NCBI GenBank assembly: GCA_900095095.1
Contig: FMBT01000344.1
Span: 62,001 to 126,000, forward strand
DNA length: 64,000 nucleotides
Direction: 5' to 3'
Source: Fragilariopsis cylindrus CCMP1102
Lineage: Eukaryota > Bacillariophyta > Bacillariophyceae > Bacillariales > Bacillariaceae
Below, in pieces: positions 22,501 to 34,369 of the stretch. The position numbers and the translations under genes were made by a program. Below the pieces are notes generated by a model that was not told the DNA's origin, made no database searches, and was given only the letters and a program-made list of their open reading frames with translations. Positions within the stretch are counted from its first letter, which is position 1. The number at the start of each line of letters is the position of its first letter.

Positions 22501-24659
22501 ATGATCCCGTACAATCGTTCCGCATATGGATGGAGGTTGATCTTTCAAATTCATGGTTCTGCCGTATATCGGAGCGTATTGCCATCTATGATTTCGGTAG
22601 CTATTTATTTTCTCTTTAGAAAAATCAACGTCGAGGAGACCGGGATTACGCAGAGGATGTTTTGCATCCGTATGCCGTCGGTGTTTTAGTATCCAGTTCT
22701 ACCTTTTTGATCGTCTTTAAGCTAAACCAGAGTTACGGCAGATATTGGGAGGCGTGTAGTAGTACTAATCAATTTATGTCTAAATGGATGGATGCTACTA
22801 CACACACAGGTGTGTATCACATGCAATGCGATCACTATACGGAAATGAAACCGCCAGCCTTTTATGATTATCCCGAGTTAAATTCCCTGTTTATGACTCG
22901 AGACCGTGAACGTTTGAATCCAATCGATGATGAGGATGAGGATAATGATGATGATAAAATGTACGAGCACAACGACGATACGGGATTAAGAAATCGAAAA
23001 CAATCATCACAGATTCGTGAAAATAACGACAATGGTGGTGGTACAAGTAGTACTGAAGCTGATATTCCTGACGTTCCGTCTTCCCGGGGATTTTCAACTA
23101 TTACCCACCCTGCTAGTGGCGAACCAAAACAACAATTTCGTCGTTATAACTCTGCTGGACCTGATAACAACAGTGAAATGGGTGCTAGTGGCACGACGTC
23201 AACAAAGAAAAGTCGAAAGCAGCACCAAAAATCCAAAAAGGAAGAAAATAAACGACGATCTGTTGCAAAATCCATTAATTATCTTGATAATAATTCTAAC
23301 AAACATCATCATAAGAGTAGAAAGTCGCAAAATATTGAGACTAGTTTGAATGGGAGTGGTGGGAATTTGAGTGCAATAAGTGAGTTTAGTATGAGGAGCG
23401 CCAGTATTGGGAGTTTATATGATGTGACTTCTTTAGCACAAATTGAAGATCTCGATCTTGAAGATAGCGAAGCATCATATTATGAAGAAAACGTATTTCA
23501 TTCCATGGGGTCGGAACCGATCCCTCTTGTTTGTAAACCAAGACTTGATGGTAACTGGGGAGAATATTACACCAAAGATCCCAAAGAACCGCTTAGTACA
23601 TTTGTGGATCCCCGCCGTCCGGACAATATGGATCCCAAGGGATTTGCAAGCATTCAAGGAGGTCGAACTCCGCCCCTATTCTTACAGGAACTGGCTCACT
23701 TGAGTAGTTTGATGAATGCAGTAGCCTTGTCGACGCTCCGCAATGATATGGAAGGATGCCAATCACCTCTGGGTATATATGAATATGGTGGACCGTGGCC
23801 AGAAGTCGATCCTAATAACGAGGAATGGATTAAAAAGAAAGGTTTTAAGGCCTTATCCTCTGCCATCAGTAGCTTCCTTGGTGTTGGTCTAAGTGAAGTA
23901 GAACGTAGTAAGCATAATGCGGCCATGCCACTACCGGTTATCGGTGGAGTTTCAGATGCTGAGATCCGTTTACTACAAATTGCTAGGGGTCCGTGGGCTA
24001 AGACGCAGCTATGCTTTAATTGGTTGACTGAATTCATCATCCGAGAACATTTGGCGGGAAGTTTAGGCACTGTTGGACCACCTATCATCAGTCGTATCGT
24101 CCAATTTTTAGGCGATGGTATGATTTATTACAATCATGCTCGAAAAATTATGTCCATCCCCTTCCCCTTTGTTCACGCCCAACTTTCTGTCATGTTCGTT
24201 ATTATTATGGTTGCAGTCATACCATACTTGATGCATCAATATACAGACGATCCCTTGGTGGGAGCTATTCTGACATTTTTAACAGTACTTTGTTTGAGTG
24301 GCATAAATGAAGTGGCACGGGACTTGGAGAATCCGTTTCGTAACTTTCCAAATGAACTGCCACTGGTGAATTTCCAGGCCCAATATAACGAAGCGCTACT
24401 AACTATGTATTCTGGTTATCATCCAGACTTATTCTGGGACGGTGATCATGTTCTGCGCAAGGCATCTAGAATGACAGATATTCAAGAGGAAGAAGTACAA
24501 CATGAAAAAGCTACACAAGAAGAGCCTGTTGTTTCCCAGAGGAAAACTCCTACGTCTGACGTTGCTTCATCAACAGATACGGCAGAAATAGCTACATTGA
24601 AACAGCAGCTCGAAGAGCAAGCAAAATTAATTGAAACATTATTTGCTAAAATAGGTTAG
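22501..24659 (+). CDS. Bestrophin-like anion channel
   Basis: Bestrophin/UPF0187 family. The N-terminus MIPYNRSAYGWRLIFQIHGS and helix YRSVLPSMISVAIYF match the start of the family. The conserved segment VSSSTFLIVFKLNQSYGRYWEA corresponds to the pore-region helix with its N..Y.R.WEA signature. A ~190-residue acidic, Asn- and Lys-rich insertion follows, then the second membrane half (PFVHAQLSVMFVIIMVAVIPYL; GAILTFLTVLCLSGINEVARDLENPF). The C-terminus is a short coiled coil. One -1 break in a GGG run near 22643 separates the first 48 residues; TGDYAEDVLHPYAVGVLV reads through it. Related algal proteins carry chloride or bicarbonate; the location here is not evident because no targeting leader is seen. 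Confidence 0.8.
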
Positions 24660-26044
24660 TACAAGATGACGAGAAGTAGGAAAGTAAAATCTTATTTAAT
24701 TTTATTTATATTCGGCAATAGTGATGGTGCGCAGGATCGGGTGGGGGGATGGGATTACACTCAGTCAACTATTTTCGATAAAGAATAAAGAGAAAACTGG
24801 TGGAAATAATCCATAGTTTGGAAAGACTTAATGTATATTATAAATGAGGAAATGGAAACAAAGGGAAACATCATTCAACTCTGCTGCAAATATGAGTGGT
24901 GCGTGTCACGTACGTCTTATTGGGGATGGTCTGTAGCAACTTACCACGTATTGAGAACAACTCCAATTCAAATTAGCGTTTTGAATACGTTTTCAAAGAA
25001 CTTAATTAAGACAAATTATGCTTCGTATTGATATATATTAGAGGTGCTATTTTTTGAAGTAGCATGATGAGTAATAATCTGCGTACCGTACCTCATTGGA
25101 AATATGAAATTTTAACCTCGTTTTCTATTTATATACGTACTAGTATAGTTCTATTAATATAAAACCTAGCCATTGATACAAATCCTACAAGTCGTAGCGA
25201 CAAAAATTCAATAAGCATACTACTATTTTGGTTTATGGCACAATTTGAGAGGTATTTCCTTTCATAAATTAATTATGCATGATCACCAAAAATCGTATTG
25301 ACTAAACTCTCTAGGATTGCTATTATTATTAAGCAGGAAGGAAGAGTTGCTACTGCATCGCCTATTAAGAAAGTTATATCATATGAGGCCTCTTCATACT
25401 TTCCAAGTTCTATTGAAGTATGCAACATCTCTCAAGTCTAATATACAGTAATATACTAAATTTATAGTAATATATACCAATATGGACATACATATAGCAG
25501 ATAGTATTTGACTCATCATATTGATTAACTTCGATCATGAATTTTACATTGTATCAGTGATACTTGTTGAGATTCATTTAAAAGTATGCTAATTTCTTTA
25601 TTTTGCACTACATAATATATTAACAACTTTTCCTGTAGATCTTGAGAAGAAGGCAAACTTCAAACAACACACTGGTACTTAGCAATTCTATTATTTGCAC
25701 ATAAATGAGAAAAAACTGTAGTCTATTATAGCTATGTATACAAATAATGCTAGTACTAAACTAACTAGACACAATTATTCAACTATCTATTTTTGATTAG
25801 CCATACGGAAATTATAAATATAGGAATGTACAAAACTTTCGACTACTTTTTATTTTTATGTAATAATAGCTATCAGAAAAAGTTCAATACCACCTGATAA
25901 AAAGGAGGGAGTCTAGTCACACATCCGGGAGTCAGTCTTTCTTTCTCTGTGTGATGTATGATAAGATTTATTAAAGAAAGAGATTTGATTGTATTCACAG
26001 TACTGTTTCTTTTTATTATATCATTTTCTTCGTATTGTATTGTT
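24660..26044. other. Intergenic, 1.4 kb
   Basis: AT-rich spacer between the convergent bestrophin and FCP genes. Nothing supported was found. Confidence 0.6.
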
Positions 26045-26656
26045 TTACATTGGTCCAACAATAGGAAGAGATCCACCGAGTTGTTCATGCATCATAAGTC
26101 CAAGAATACCCATCATAGCAGCACGTCCGTTGTTAAGTTCGACAGCACGCTTCTTCAATTGTGTTTCTGGACTAAACTTGTCCCAACCGAAATCAAGTAA
26201 TCCATTTCTGAAATCACCTGGGAAATCACCTGTTCCATTCACATCCTTCATGACGACTAATTCAAGGGTACCAATAAAGGCAATGATTTGGTATACTCCA
26301 GCTTGGGAGATTCCGTCTGGACCAGAAACAGCAGCCCATCCGTTTCCGTACGAATCGAAGGTGTGTCCTTCCATATCGATTGGACCAGGAATGTGGAGAC
26401 CGGCACGGGTGATGATATTTCCTAGGAAGGCCAACATACAAATACGTCCGTGCTTGACTTCAACATATCGGAGACGGTCAAATCTATCTTGATTGCCAGC
26501 TGCGACTAAACCAAGTGGATCGAAAAGACCAAGTGGAGCTTGGGCACCCAGTTCATTTTCGAATGCAGCCAATGAAGTGGATGTTGCTTTTTGCTGAGCA
26601 GCAGGTGCGAAAGCAGCGGCAGAGGCGATTAGGGATGCGATGATAACAGATTTCAT
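26045..26656 (-). CDS. Lhcf: Fucoxanthin-chlorophyll a/c binding protein (FCP)
   Basis: A 203-residue light-harvesting antenna protein. The leader MKSVIIASLIASAAAFAP contains the diatom plastid-import motif with Phe after the cleavage point. The mature part has three membrane helices. Helix 1 carries the chlorophyll-binding motif EVKHGRICMLAFLG, and helix 3 carries VELNNGRAAMMGILGLMMHE. It absorbs blue-green light with fucoxanthin and chlorophyll c in thylakoids. Length and motifs fit the main Lhcf class. A second FCP gene on the same strand lies 0.7 kb upstream, so these are tandem paralogues. The reading frame is intact. Confidence 0.95.
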   Translation of the reverse strand: MKSVIIASLIASAAAFAPAAQQKATSTSLAAFENELGAQAPLGLFDPLGLVAAGNQDRFDRLRYVEVKHGRICMLAFLGNIITRAGLHIPGPIDMEGHTFDSYGNGWAAVSGPDGISQAGVYQIIAFIGTLELVVMKDVNGTGDFPGDFRNGLLDFGWDKFSPETQLKKRAVELNNGRAAMMGILGLMMHEQLGGSLPIVGPM

Positions 26657-27339
26657 TTTATCTATAATTTTATACTAATATAGCAGTGGAGAGGATGTTA
26701 TGAAGGTTGGAGTGATCAAAAGAAACGTTTGTTGGAGTACATTATTGTACGGCGTTGTATGAAACGAATTAAGTACTAGAAGTTGTTGCAGTAAAACGTA
26801 GCCTCACAAAAGCAAGGAACATCAAGGATTTGTTTTATCCACTTCAATGACCAAATATTGGACTCATCTGATTAAAATGCGAATGCGCTATTTCACACGC
26901 TCTCCCCCAGGGGGTAATACCCTCCTGCTCTCAGGTATAAATCGAGATTGATTGATTGATTCGTTGTTTAGAGTTCTTTTTTTCTCTCGTGTTGATGCAT
27001 GGTAAGGAGAGCCGCCTACTTAGTAACTGCTCTAGTCCGAGTACCAGAGACAGTGATGTATCGTATGGAAGACCTAGGACAACGAAAGTTAAGTTGGCAA
27101 ACTTAATTGCGATGATAACTACAGTAAAGTAGTAGGAGTAAAAAATAGAAGAAAAGGCAAATTCTAGAAAGATATAGAAGATAAATAATTGTCTTACTAT
27201 TGGTTTACAAAAATTGCCCGTGTGCTTAAATAGTTTAAGAACGGAGATCTGATCTATCTTCTAGAAGGATGACGCATCAGGAGCACTTCCTTTCGCCTCT
27301 TTATTTGTTTTTCTTTCCTTTTATGTTTTTATAGAAAAA
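26657..27339. promoter_or_regulatory. Spacer between FCP genes, likely promoter of the downstream FCP
   Basis: 683 bp between two minus-strand antenna genes; it must contain the promoter of the 26045-26656 gene. A short C-rich/G-rich dyad (CCCCCAGGGGG) sits at ~26905. No known light-response element was identified with confidence. Confidence 0.35.
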
Positions 27340-27939
27340 TTAAGGAAGTTGAGGGATGAGAGAGACACCCAATTGTTCGTGGACCATAAGAGCTAAGATT
27401 CCCATCTGTGCAGCACGACCATTGTTTAATTCAATAGCACGCTTGCTCATCTTGGTCTCTTCATCGAAGGTATCCCAACCGAAGTCAAGAGCACCGTTAC
27501 GGAAGTCACCAGCGAATTCATTTCCGGTACCTTCAATGTCCTTCATCACAGCCAGTTCAAGGAAACCAATGAAGGCAACAATTTGACCGACACCACCTCC
27601 ACCAATATCATTGAAGGCAGCAAATCCGTTACGGACATCAGAGAAATCAAGTCCGGAGTAGTTGATAGCACCAGGAAGACGGACACCGGCTTCTTGGACG
27701 AGGTATCCAGCCATGGCAAGCATACAGATACGTCCGTGCTTGAGTTCAGTGTATCGGAGACGGTCGAACTTTTCAGCATCACCATCAGCGACCAAGTTCA
27801 AAGGATCAAAGAATCCTAATGGTTGTTGGGCACCAAGTTCATTTTCGAAGGCACTAAGAGCAGTGTTGGTAGCAGCCTGCTTGACAGGAGCAAAGGCAGC
27901 AGCCGAGGCAATAAGGGAGGCGACGAGAACGAATTTCAT
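27340..27939 (-). CDS. Lhcf: Fucoxanthin-chlorophyll a/c binding protein (FCP)
   Basis: A 199-residue antenna protein, paralogue of the gene at 26045-26656. The ATG at 27939 is preferred over the upstream one at 28029 because it gives the standard leader MKFVLVASLIASAAAFAP. Helix 1 is ELKHGRICMLAMAG and helix 3 is IELNNGRAAQMGILALMVHE. Compared with the neighbour, the helix 1-2 loop differs (AINYSGLDFSDVRNG) while the ends are nearly identical, as expected for duplicated antenna genes. It binds fucoxanthin and chlorophylls a and c in the thylakoid. Confidence 0.95.
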   Translation of the reverse strand: MKFVLVASLIASAAAFAPVKQAATNTALSAFENELGAQQPLGFFDPLNLVADGDAEKFDRLRYTELKHGRICMLAMAGYLVQEAGVRLPGAINYSGLDFSDVRNGFAAFNDIGGGGVGQIVAFIGFLELAVMKDIEGTGNEFAGDFRNGALDFGWDTFDEETKMSKRAIELNNGRAAQMGILALMVHEQLGVSLIPQLP

Positions 27940-28435
27940 TTTATTTTTAAGATTTGTGATTATAAAAGGATTGTGAGGCTTCGAGTGAATGACTGAAATG
28001 AACCAGCAAGAGACAGACAACAAACACAAGGAGCAAAAAGCAAAGAAAACCTGCGTGATAAAAAGCTACTATTGTAGCTAGTAGATATCTTGGTCGTTTC
28101 TGATCTACACGTTGAATTTCCAATTGCCGATCTTTACATTTGCAGTATGCATATTTTTCTAAGAGCGCAGTACAAATTGCGTAGAAATCTACAAAGCGCG
28201 CGTTGTATCAGGGTTCGTGTAAACAAAAATCATCGAAGCGCGCGTCTTTACGTCACTCGCGACAAATTTTTTTATGCTCATTCACATCTTTTTTCTTGTT
28301 ATCTTCGTCTGACACATCTTGATTCCGGCAATAATCGGGAATACAGTAGAATCAATACAACAAAGCACAACAAACGATCCAACACACACACATACACACA
28401 CTGATAGCTATTCCAATCCAATTAGCAACTGCGTC
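27940..28435. promoter_or_regulatory. Divergent intergenic region (FCP / thiolase)
   Basis: About 0.5 kb between the divergent FCP and thiolase genes, so it probably contains both promoters. GCGCG-containing words recur (28196-28203 and 28235-28242). No defined element can be named. A frame continuous with the thiolase runs back to 28319 but is low complexity and is likely 5' UTR. Confidence 0.4.
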
Positions 28436-29617
28436 ATGAGCACCTCACAGAAAAACCCGAACGATGTCGTCATTGTATCGGCGCTACGAACACCTCTATG
28501 TAGATCTCGGAAGGGAGCTTTGGCTAAGGTTCCACCGGCTACGTTGTTGACTACCGTTCTGGAAGCTACCTTGAAACGAAGTGGTGTCAAGGGAGAAGAC
28601 GTTCAGGATTTATGTTTTGGAAATTGTCTTATGCCACCGTCTGGATATGCTGCAATGAGAATGGCACAGATGGTTGCAGGTATTCCAGCAGAGTCTACAC
28701 CACTTTCAATGGTCAATCGTCAGTGCAGTTCAGGCTTACAAGCTGTAGCGAATATCGCCGATGCTATCGCAACTGAAAAAATAAAAATTGGTATCGGTGG
28801 TGGTGTGGAATCTATGTCTTTCTATCCGATGTCATCTATAACGCCTCCAGATGTAGACTGGGATGTTATGAAGCAAGCACATAAAAAGACGTCCGTCATG
28901 GATTGTTTAATTCCGATGGGAGTCACCAGTGACAATGTTGTTGCTCAGTACGGAATAAAACGACGTGATTTAGATAAATTTGCTGTACAATCACATCAAA
29001 AAGCAGCTCGAGCACGAGCGAATGGAAAATTCAAAAAAGAAATTGTTCCAGTTGGTAATGTCACAGAAGATGATGGCATTCGTCCCCAAACCACGCTTGA
29101 CATTCTATCTAAACTGAAACCAATATTTACAAAAACTGGTCGAACAACAGCTGGCAATTCCTCGCAAACAACCGATGGTGCGGCTGCAGTATTGATCATG
29201 ACTCGAGCCGAGGCAAATATTCGTGGCTTAACAATTATGGGTGTTTGGAGAGGATATGCAGTAAAGGGTGTCCCTCCCCGAATTATGGGAATCGGTCCCG
29301 CTGTGGCCATCCCAGCCGTTTTAAAGCAATGTAATTTGAAAATTCAAGATATTGACGTCTTTGAAATCAATGAGGCATTTGCTTCACAGGCCTCTTGGTG
29401 CGTTGACGTACTGAATATAGATCCATCTAAAGTTAATCCAAATGGAGGAGCGATTGCTCTTGGACATCCTCTTGGTTGTACTGGTGCAAGACAAATAGCA
29501 ACGTTACTAAACGAACTACATCGACGTAAACAACGATTTGGTGTTGTTTCTATGTGCATTGGAACTGGAATGGGTGCGGCAGCTGTATTGGAAGTCGAGT
29601 TGGAATCTCGACTGTAG
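28436..29617 (+). CDS. ACAA1: 3-ketoacyl-CoA thiolase, peroxisomal type
   Basis: A 393-residue thiolase (EC 2.3.1.16 type), the last step of beta-oxidation. The nucleophilic Cys97 lies in VNRQCSSGLQAV, His344 in ALGHPLGCTG, and the second catalytic cysteine Cys374 in MCIGTGMG. The pattern ESMSFYPMS and NRQCSSGLQAVANIA fits the peroxisomal ACAA1/POT1 branch rather than acetoacetyl-CoA thiolase. The protein ends in SRL, a type 1 peroxisome signal. I chose the ATG at 28436 because the upstream in-frame extension is His/Thr simple sequence. The frame is intact. Confidence 0.92.
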   Translation: MSTSQKNPNDVVIVSALRTPLCRSRKGALAKVPPATLLTTVLEATLKRSGVKGEDVQDLCFGNCLMPPSGYAAMRMAQMVAGIPAESTPLSMVNRQCSSGLQAVANIADAIATEKIKIGIGGGVESMSFYPMSSITPPDVDWDVMKQAHKKTSVMDCLIPMGVTSDNVVAQYGIKRRDLDKFAVQSHQKAARARANGKFKKEIVPVGNVTEDDGIRPQTTLDILSKLKPIFTKTGRTTAGNSSQTTDGAAAVLIMTRAEANIRGLTIMGVWRGYAVKGVPPRIMGIGPAVAIPAVLKQCNLKIQDIDVFEINEAFASQASWCVDVLNIDPSKVNPNGGAIALGHPLGCTGARQIATLLNELHRRKQRFGVVSMCIGTGMGAAAVLEVELESRL

Positions 29618-30420
29618 AAATCGTCTATATATATAATTTCTACGATTAACACCGTTTATACAAAACATATCAAGACTAACATAGTAATCCATTCTAAATA
29701 AATCGGCATGCATTCAAATGTTGGATTTGTTGCTACTGCTGCATAAGAATTAAATCTTGATGTCGTCTTTTCCTGTTTCTTTATTCCTTTGTTTAGTTTC
29801 AAAATGATACAAGAAAATGAATTGTAACGAACAAAATTTGTCTAGTAGAGAATTATTCAAAACCTATGGGAATTGGGAATAATGAAACGAGCCGAAACGT
29901 ATAATAATTATAGTATCCTATCATACATCATTACGCATATTGTTGGAAACCGTTTAACCGTTTCGAGGGAATTTTGAGCTGATCTTGAAAACTAGATAGA
30001 TTATGCATATATATGCACACACACACACACACACGCACACAAGCGAATGAATGATGATAAAATTCAAATACTAATTAATATATATATTCTCCCTAATAGT
30101 AGAAGATAGAACCAGAAAAGATAGATGCGAGTCACTCACTCCTTCCTGACAAGATTACCAGTATGAACATTCACAATAGTATTAGTGTTATGTTTTGTTG
30201 ATATCGACACTGACATATAACCAACACAAATACACGTGCAACGCTTCTCTGTGTTATGGGAAGTGTTTAGTCGAAATTCAGAAAAAAGCACGATTGTCTG
30301 TAGCATTTTTCTGTATCTTTTTAAGGGAAATTCCTTCCTCGTCTATTTAAGTAATTGATAATGTATGTATATTTGCCGTTGTTTGTTGTTGTTATTTATA
30401 TGCAGGTAATACATTTTTTT
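29618..30420. other. Intergenic, 0.8 kb
   Basis: Convergent spacer with a CA microsatellite at about 30015-30034. No gene found. Confidence 0.6.
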
Positions 30421-31140
30421 TTAGAGCCATGTATCTTTTTTCCCATCTTTTTTCTGACTGTGACGTGTACTCATACGACGGATTAAAGTTGCATTCCTAG
30501 CTTGAGTTCGACCATCTCCACCCATTCCTGCAAATGGATTTTCCTCTTTTTTGGCATCTAGTTGAGCCTTGATGCTAGCAAATCTCTTACATGAATCTGG
30601 TATATCAGCATCCTTTTCAAGTAATTTTTTACAATACTGTTCAGATACGGATGCTTCTGTTATTTTTTAAATTTTCATTCACAAGAAAAGATGGAAAGTC
30701 ATCGATAGAGACGTAGTAGCACATCAACAATAGCACAAACAAAAACAAAAATGGGTAGTACGTAAGATAACGGAGACCAGAAAAAAGTTCAACAACAAGG
30801 GTAGTAAAGATACTCTTGTAAAATCAGTGGAACGAGACGACGATATTCTATACTTACTCTTTTGAATGGCCATGGTTGTGTTAATTTGCACAAAGGGGTC
30901 GATCGAAAATACTCCAGTTACTCCAGTGTTAGCAATGATACTAGTACCAATGTCTTGTCGTGAAAGATAGAGATAAATACGAGTTGCACAGCAGCTACTG
31001 TATTCTTCGCGAAGATTGGGTGGATCCTTGCTCTTGCAGCGCGGTTCGCCGTGTTGATTTGATTGCTTTTGATTGATTTTGCTTTCTTGACAACCGAACA
31101 AATTCTTGCTCACATACTTCCGAAGTACCCGGTAATGCAT
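30421..31140 (-). CDS. Small spliced hypothetical protein, ~171 aa
   Basis: Exon 1 ends at 30858 at a good donor (GTAAGT). The intron is 30857-30657 (201 nt, acceptor AACAG), and exon 2 (30656-30421) joins in frame to give ...MAIQKKASVSEQYCKKLLEK. The product ends in a basic tail (RRMSTRHSQKKDGKKDTWL). It contains two cysteine-bearing segments (YSSCCATRIYLYLSRQD; YCKKLL...DSCKRF). The ATG at 31140 is tentative; the first ~35 residues look less protein-like. No family is recognised. It is divergent from the bestrophin-like gene. Confidence 0.5.
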
Positions 31141-31409
31141 CGACTGATACGTACAAGAAGTTCGTATTTAATATCCGGGTTTACGCGCGGCCTTTTAATG
31201 ATTTATGATTGGATCAAAAAAATATATGAGGAGATCCATGCATGTCTGAAAACATAAAAATGGTACAGTACTTCGTACTTCTGCTAGTTATATCCGGATT
31301 CTAAAACACACCGACATAGAGACCAAAAAAGAAAAGAGAAAGATATAGAATACGAAGTATGAGCTACGAAAAACGCTGAGAATATTCATTCGATCATAAT
31401 ATTGGCAGA

Positions 31410-32784
31410 ATGAAAGCCTTTCGGATCATCATCACAGCATTAATTTTGCCTAATGCCATTATTATCGCAGGTGCTGTATCGAATCGTCGTCGCAATAATG
31501 GCAATCGCAGTAGTCGATATCGACAGGAATATTTTTCATTTTTATCATCACATCGACGGTATGACAATCAACCCAAGGATCCTAATCCAATGCCTACAAT
31601 TGAAGATCTAGAAGAACAGGCTACGAGTAATGATGTTATTGATATTGTCCTCGATGAAATTATTGGTGTTAATGGTGGGATAATTATCGATAGATATATT
31701 CCTTCTCAAATCTGGCTTTGGCGTCAATGGTATTCAACTGTATTTTATAACTCAATAACCAATGCATATTTGAGAATGGTATCAACATTCTTCTGTTGTT
31801 TATTGCGAAAGATAATGTTGGTGACTTAACGTATGGGTCACCCTACAACTAACATCAATCTACAACAACAATCATGTAACCTCGTTGTCACTCAATTCCT
31901 AAATAGTTTTAACAAGATTTGGAAAAGTTTGTTACCATTGACAACATTTGTATTAGTTTTTTTCGTCACTCAAGCCTATAATTATTGGATATCCGTTATC
32001 AAATTTGTCGGAATATTCAAGGTCGAATAAATGACATAGAAATGATCCTTGCGACACATGTTAGTCGAAACAACAACCGTTTCGGACGGCGATCATCATC
32101 GTACACATCAGATGGAGAAGAATTTCTTCAGGATATAAGTCACAAATTACGTGCTTTCCACGTATTGTTTTGGGCATCCCAACACGACGGTTTTCGTATA
32201 TTACTAACAGACCGTGGACTAAGCCGAATGGTTGCAAAAGATGTACTGACTCAACAAGAAAAAGAAGCACTTGATTTGCAAATTAGTGTCAACAAAACAC
32301 AAAAACATTGGATACTATTGGAGTGGGTGATATTAAATGCAAAGAGGCGCAATATCCAAATACCAGTAATAAAAGACGGAAAAATGGTGCAATATTACAA
32401 GGAGGGAGTGGATTAGAACAAGTCTTGTTAGATCAAATGTGTTCCCTCCGTACCTGCTGCAGTCAAATCACAAATAAGATAACAGGTCGGATGGCGTTAG
32501 CATATGTCCATTTTGTACAGATCCTCGTCGATTCGTTTCTTTTCATGGCATCCATTGTACAATACAATGAACTAGGGATTTGGTCCGTTGTTTCTGTTGG
32601 AATATTAACATTGTTTTATTCAGGATTATTGGATTTAGCTTTTGATTTTTTGGATCCTTTGTTCGATGATAAAGAATACAGGGGTGGGGGTGAAACTTCT
32701 GTTCATCTCGATTTGGCTGTTTTGATACGCGAATCTGCTTCAGCCGCGCAAAGATGGATCAATGCTGGATCAAAATTAAGATAG
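31410..32784 (+). CDS. Second bestrophin-like membrane protein, frame-broken
   Basis: Four overlapping pieces read as one protein. The N-terminus is a signal-like hydrophobic leader (FRIIITALILPNAIIIAGA). The first membrane segment is LLPLTTFVLVFFVTQAYNYW. A soluble part contains ISHKLRAFHVLFWASQHDGFRILL. The second half has YVHFVQILVDSFLFMASI and VVSVGILTLFYSGLLDLAFDFLDPLFDD, the usual late bestrophin helix followed by an acidic patch. The frame changes near 31810-31850, 31986 and 32402; each is rescued by small indels in short runs. Assignment rests on the C-terminal half, and the central signature is less clear than in the gene at 22.5 kb. Probable anion channel. Confidence 0.55.
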
Positions 32785-32818
32785 TGAGTAGAGCAAAACA
32801 CACACATGTACGCACATA

Positions 32819-32858
<40 letters not shown>

Positions 32859-33210
32859 AGTCTTTCGGTTTACTGGATGCTTGAATCACGCATGATGATA
32901 GCGATGATGCCAATTGACTTGATAATATTTCAACAGGGGGAAATTTTATCATAAATAAGATAGAACATAATGCTACCTTCTCGCTAGCTAGAATATAATA
33001 GAAGTAACATTATCAAGCATACGTCTGTTGTCACAATAGCTATACAGAAGAAAAATTGTATGAAAGGTTTGCTAAATTCCTTTAGTATGCATTGATTATT
33101 CAAATAAAAAAATAGCTAGATGAAGGACATAACATTAGATCGTTATTAGATAGTTAAATCTATCTTCTGAGGTAATTTCGTGAACGATACACATTTAAGC
33201 TTTTGTACCG
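32785..33210. other. Intergenic with CA microsatellite
   Basis: A (CA)n tract at about 32826-32855 lies just after the bestrophin-like gene. Nothing else supported. Confidence 0.7.
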
Positions 33211-34337
33211 TCAGCAAGCTTTATCTTCTTCTTCGTGATTACGCATAATAGTAGCGTCGTTTCTCTCGTTATTGCTCTTGTCAGAACATAGTTGCCACGC
33301 TGTCAAATAAAGGACGACAGTCGTAATTTGTAGAACACAAATTACTATGGTTTCAAAATCTTCATATTGATCGATGCCCAAGGCTGTGGGAATGATAACG
33401 CCAGTCGCAAATGTAACCGAAAGGAATATGAGAATCAACATCGCTATACCAAATGAAATGCAACATCCCAAGAAGACAAATTAAGTCAATACAAATGCAA
33501 CCAACAACAAACATGCGGCAATAATAAGCAAAAGTCGTGTTTGTCGAAGAAAAGGACATTGCCTTGCAACTCCCTATTGTTTTGTTCTCAAAATCTTCCT
33601 CTGCATTTCGACTGTTACCAAAAATATCTGGTCCACAAAGTTTCTTCGTAAATATGAAATTACTTTGGTCGTAAGATCGAATTGTGAAGCAAAGAGGTTC
33701 AGCGCGATTTTCAAGTTGAAAATTAATCACACTACTCGAAGTATATTGGTGATTTCTTTCGTAAAGATAGGTATGACATCCATCAGAATATGGACCTCCT
33801 TTGACGCTTCCCATTCTATCTAATGGACCAGTTTGTAAGGTAGGAAAAGATCTCGTATATTCTGGATCTCGTGATGTTGTATTGAGTCCAGTAACATCTT
33901 GTTTTTCTCTTCATCATTTTCACCGTAAAAAGTGTTACTTCTGTCATCGAAGGCAAACCATATGAGTATCAGAGGCAAGGACTAACAAATTGTTACCGTT
34001 CTTTGACTATGTTGAGAAAGTTCTTTTCTATAGCGGGAATACCCCCTCCAAGTATCAGATCCTTCTTTTCGCTGTCGCAATCCAAGGTCGGGTCGACATC
34101 CATATAACGAAATCGTATTTCATTGAATCTTCCAATTCTTTAAACAACCATTCATTCGCGTTGTTCGGGCGAGTACATCGAAGTTTCCAATGATTCGCTT
34201 CGCAAATCACTCATGATGAATCGGACCGTTCCGGATGGTGAATGCCTGATACACACCACGATTGCCGTTTAAATTATTATTGTCGAAATTATTATTGCAG
34301 TTCCTGTCATCGTCGTTGTCTTCATTGTTGTTAGAAT

Positions 34338-34369
<32 letters not shown>

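Noticed and set aside
27940-28029. Upstream in-frame ATG extending the second FCP
   Set aside because: It would bury the standard plastid leader behind 30 extra residues; the ATG at 27939 matches the sister gene.
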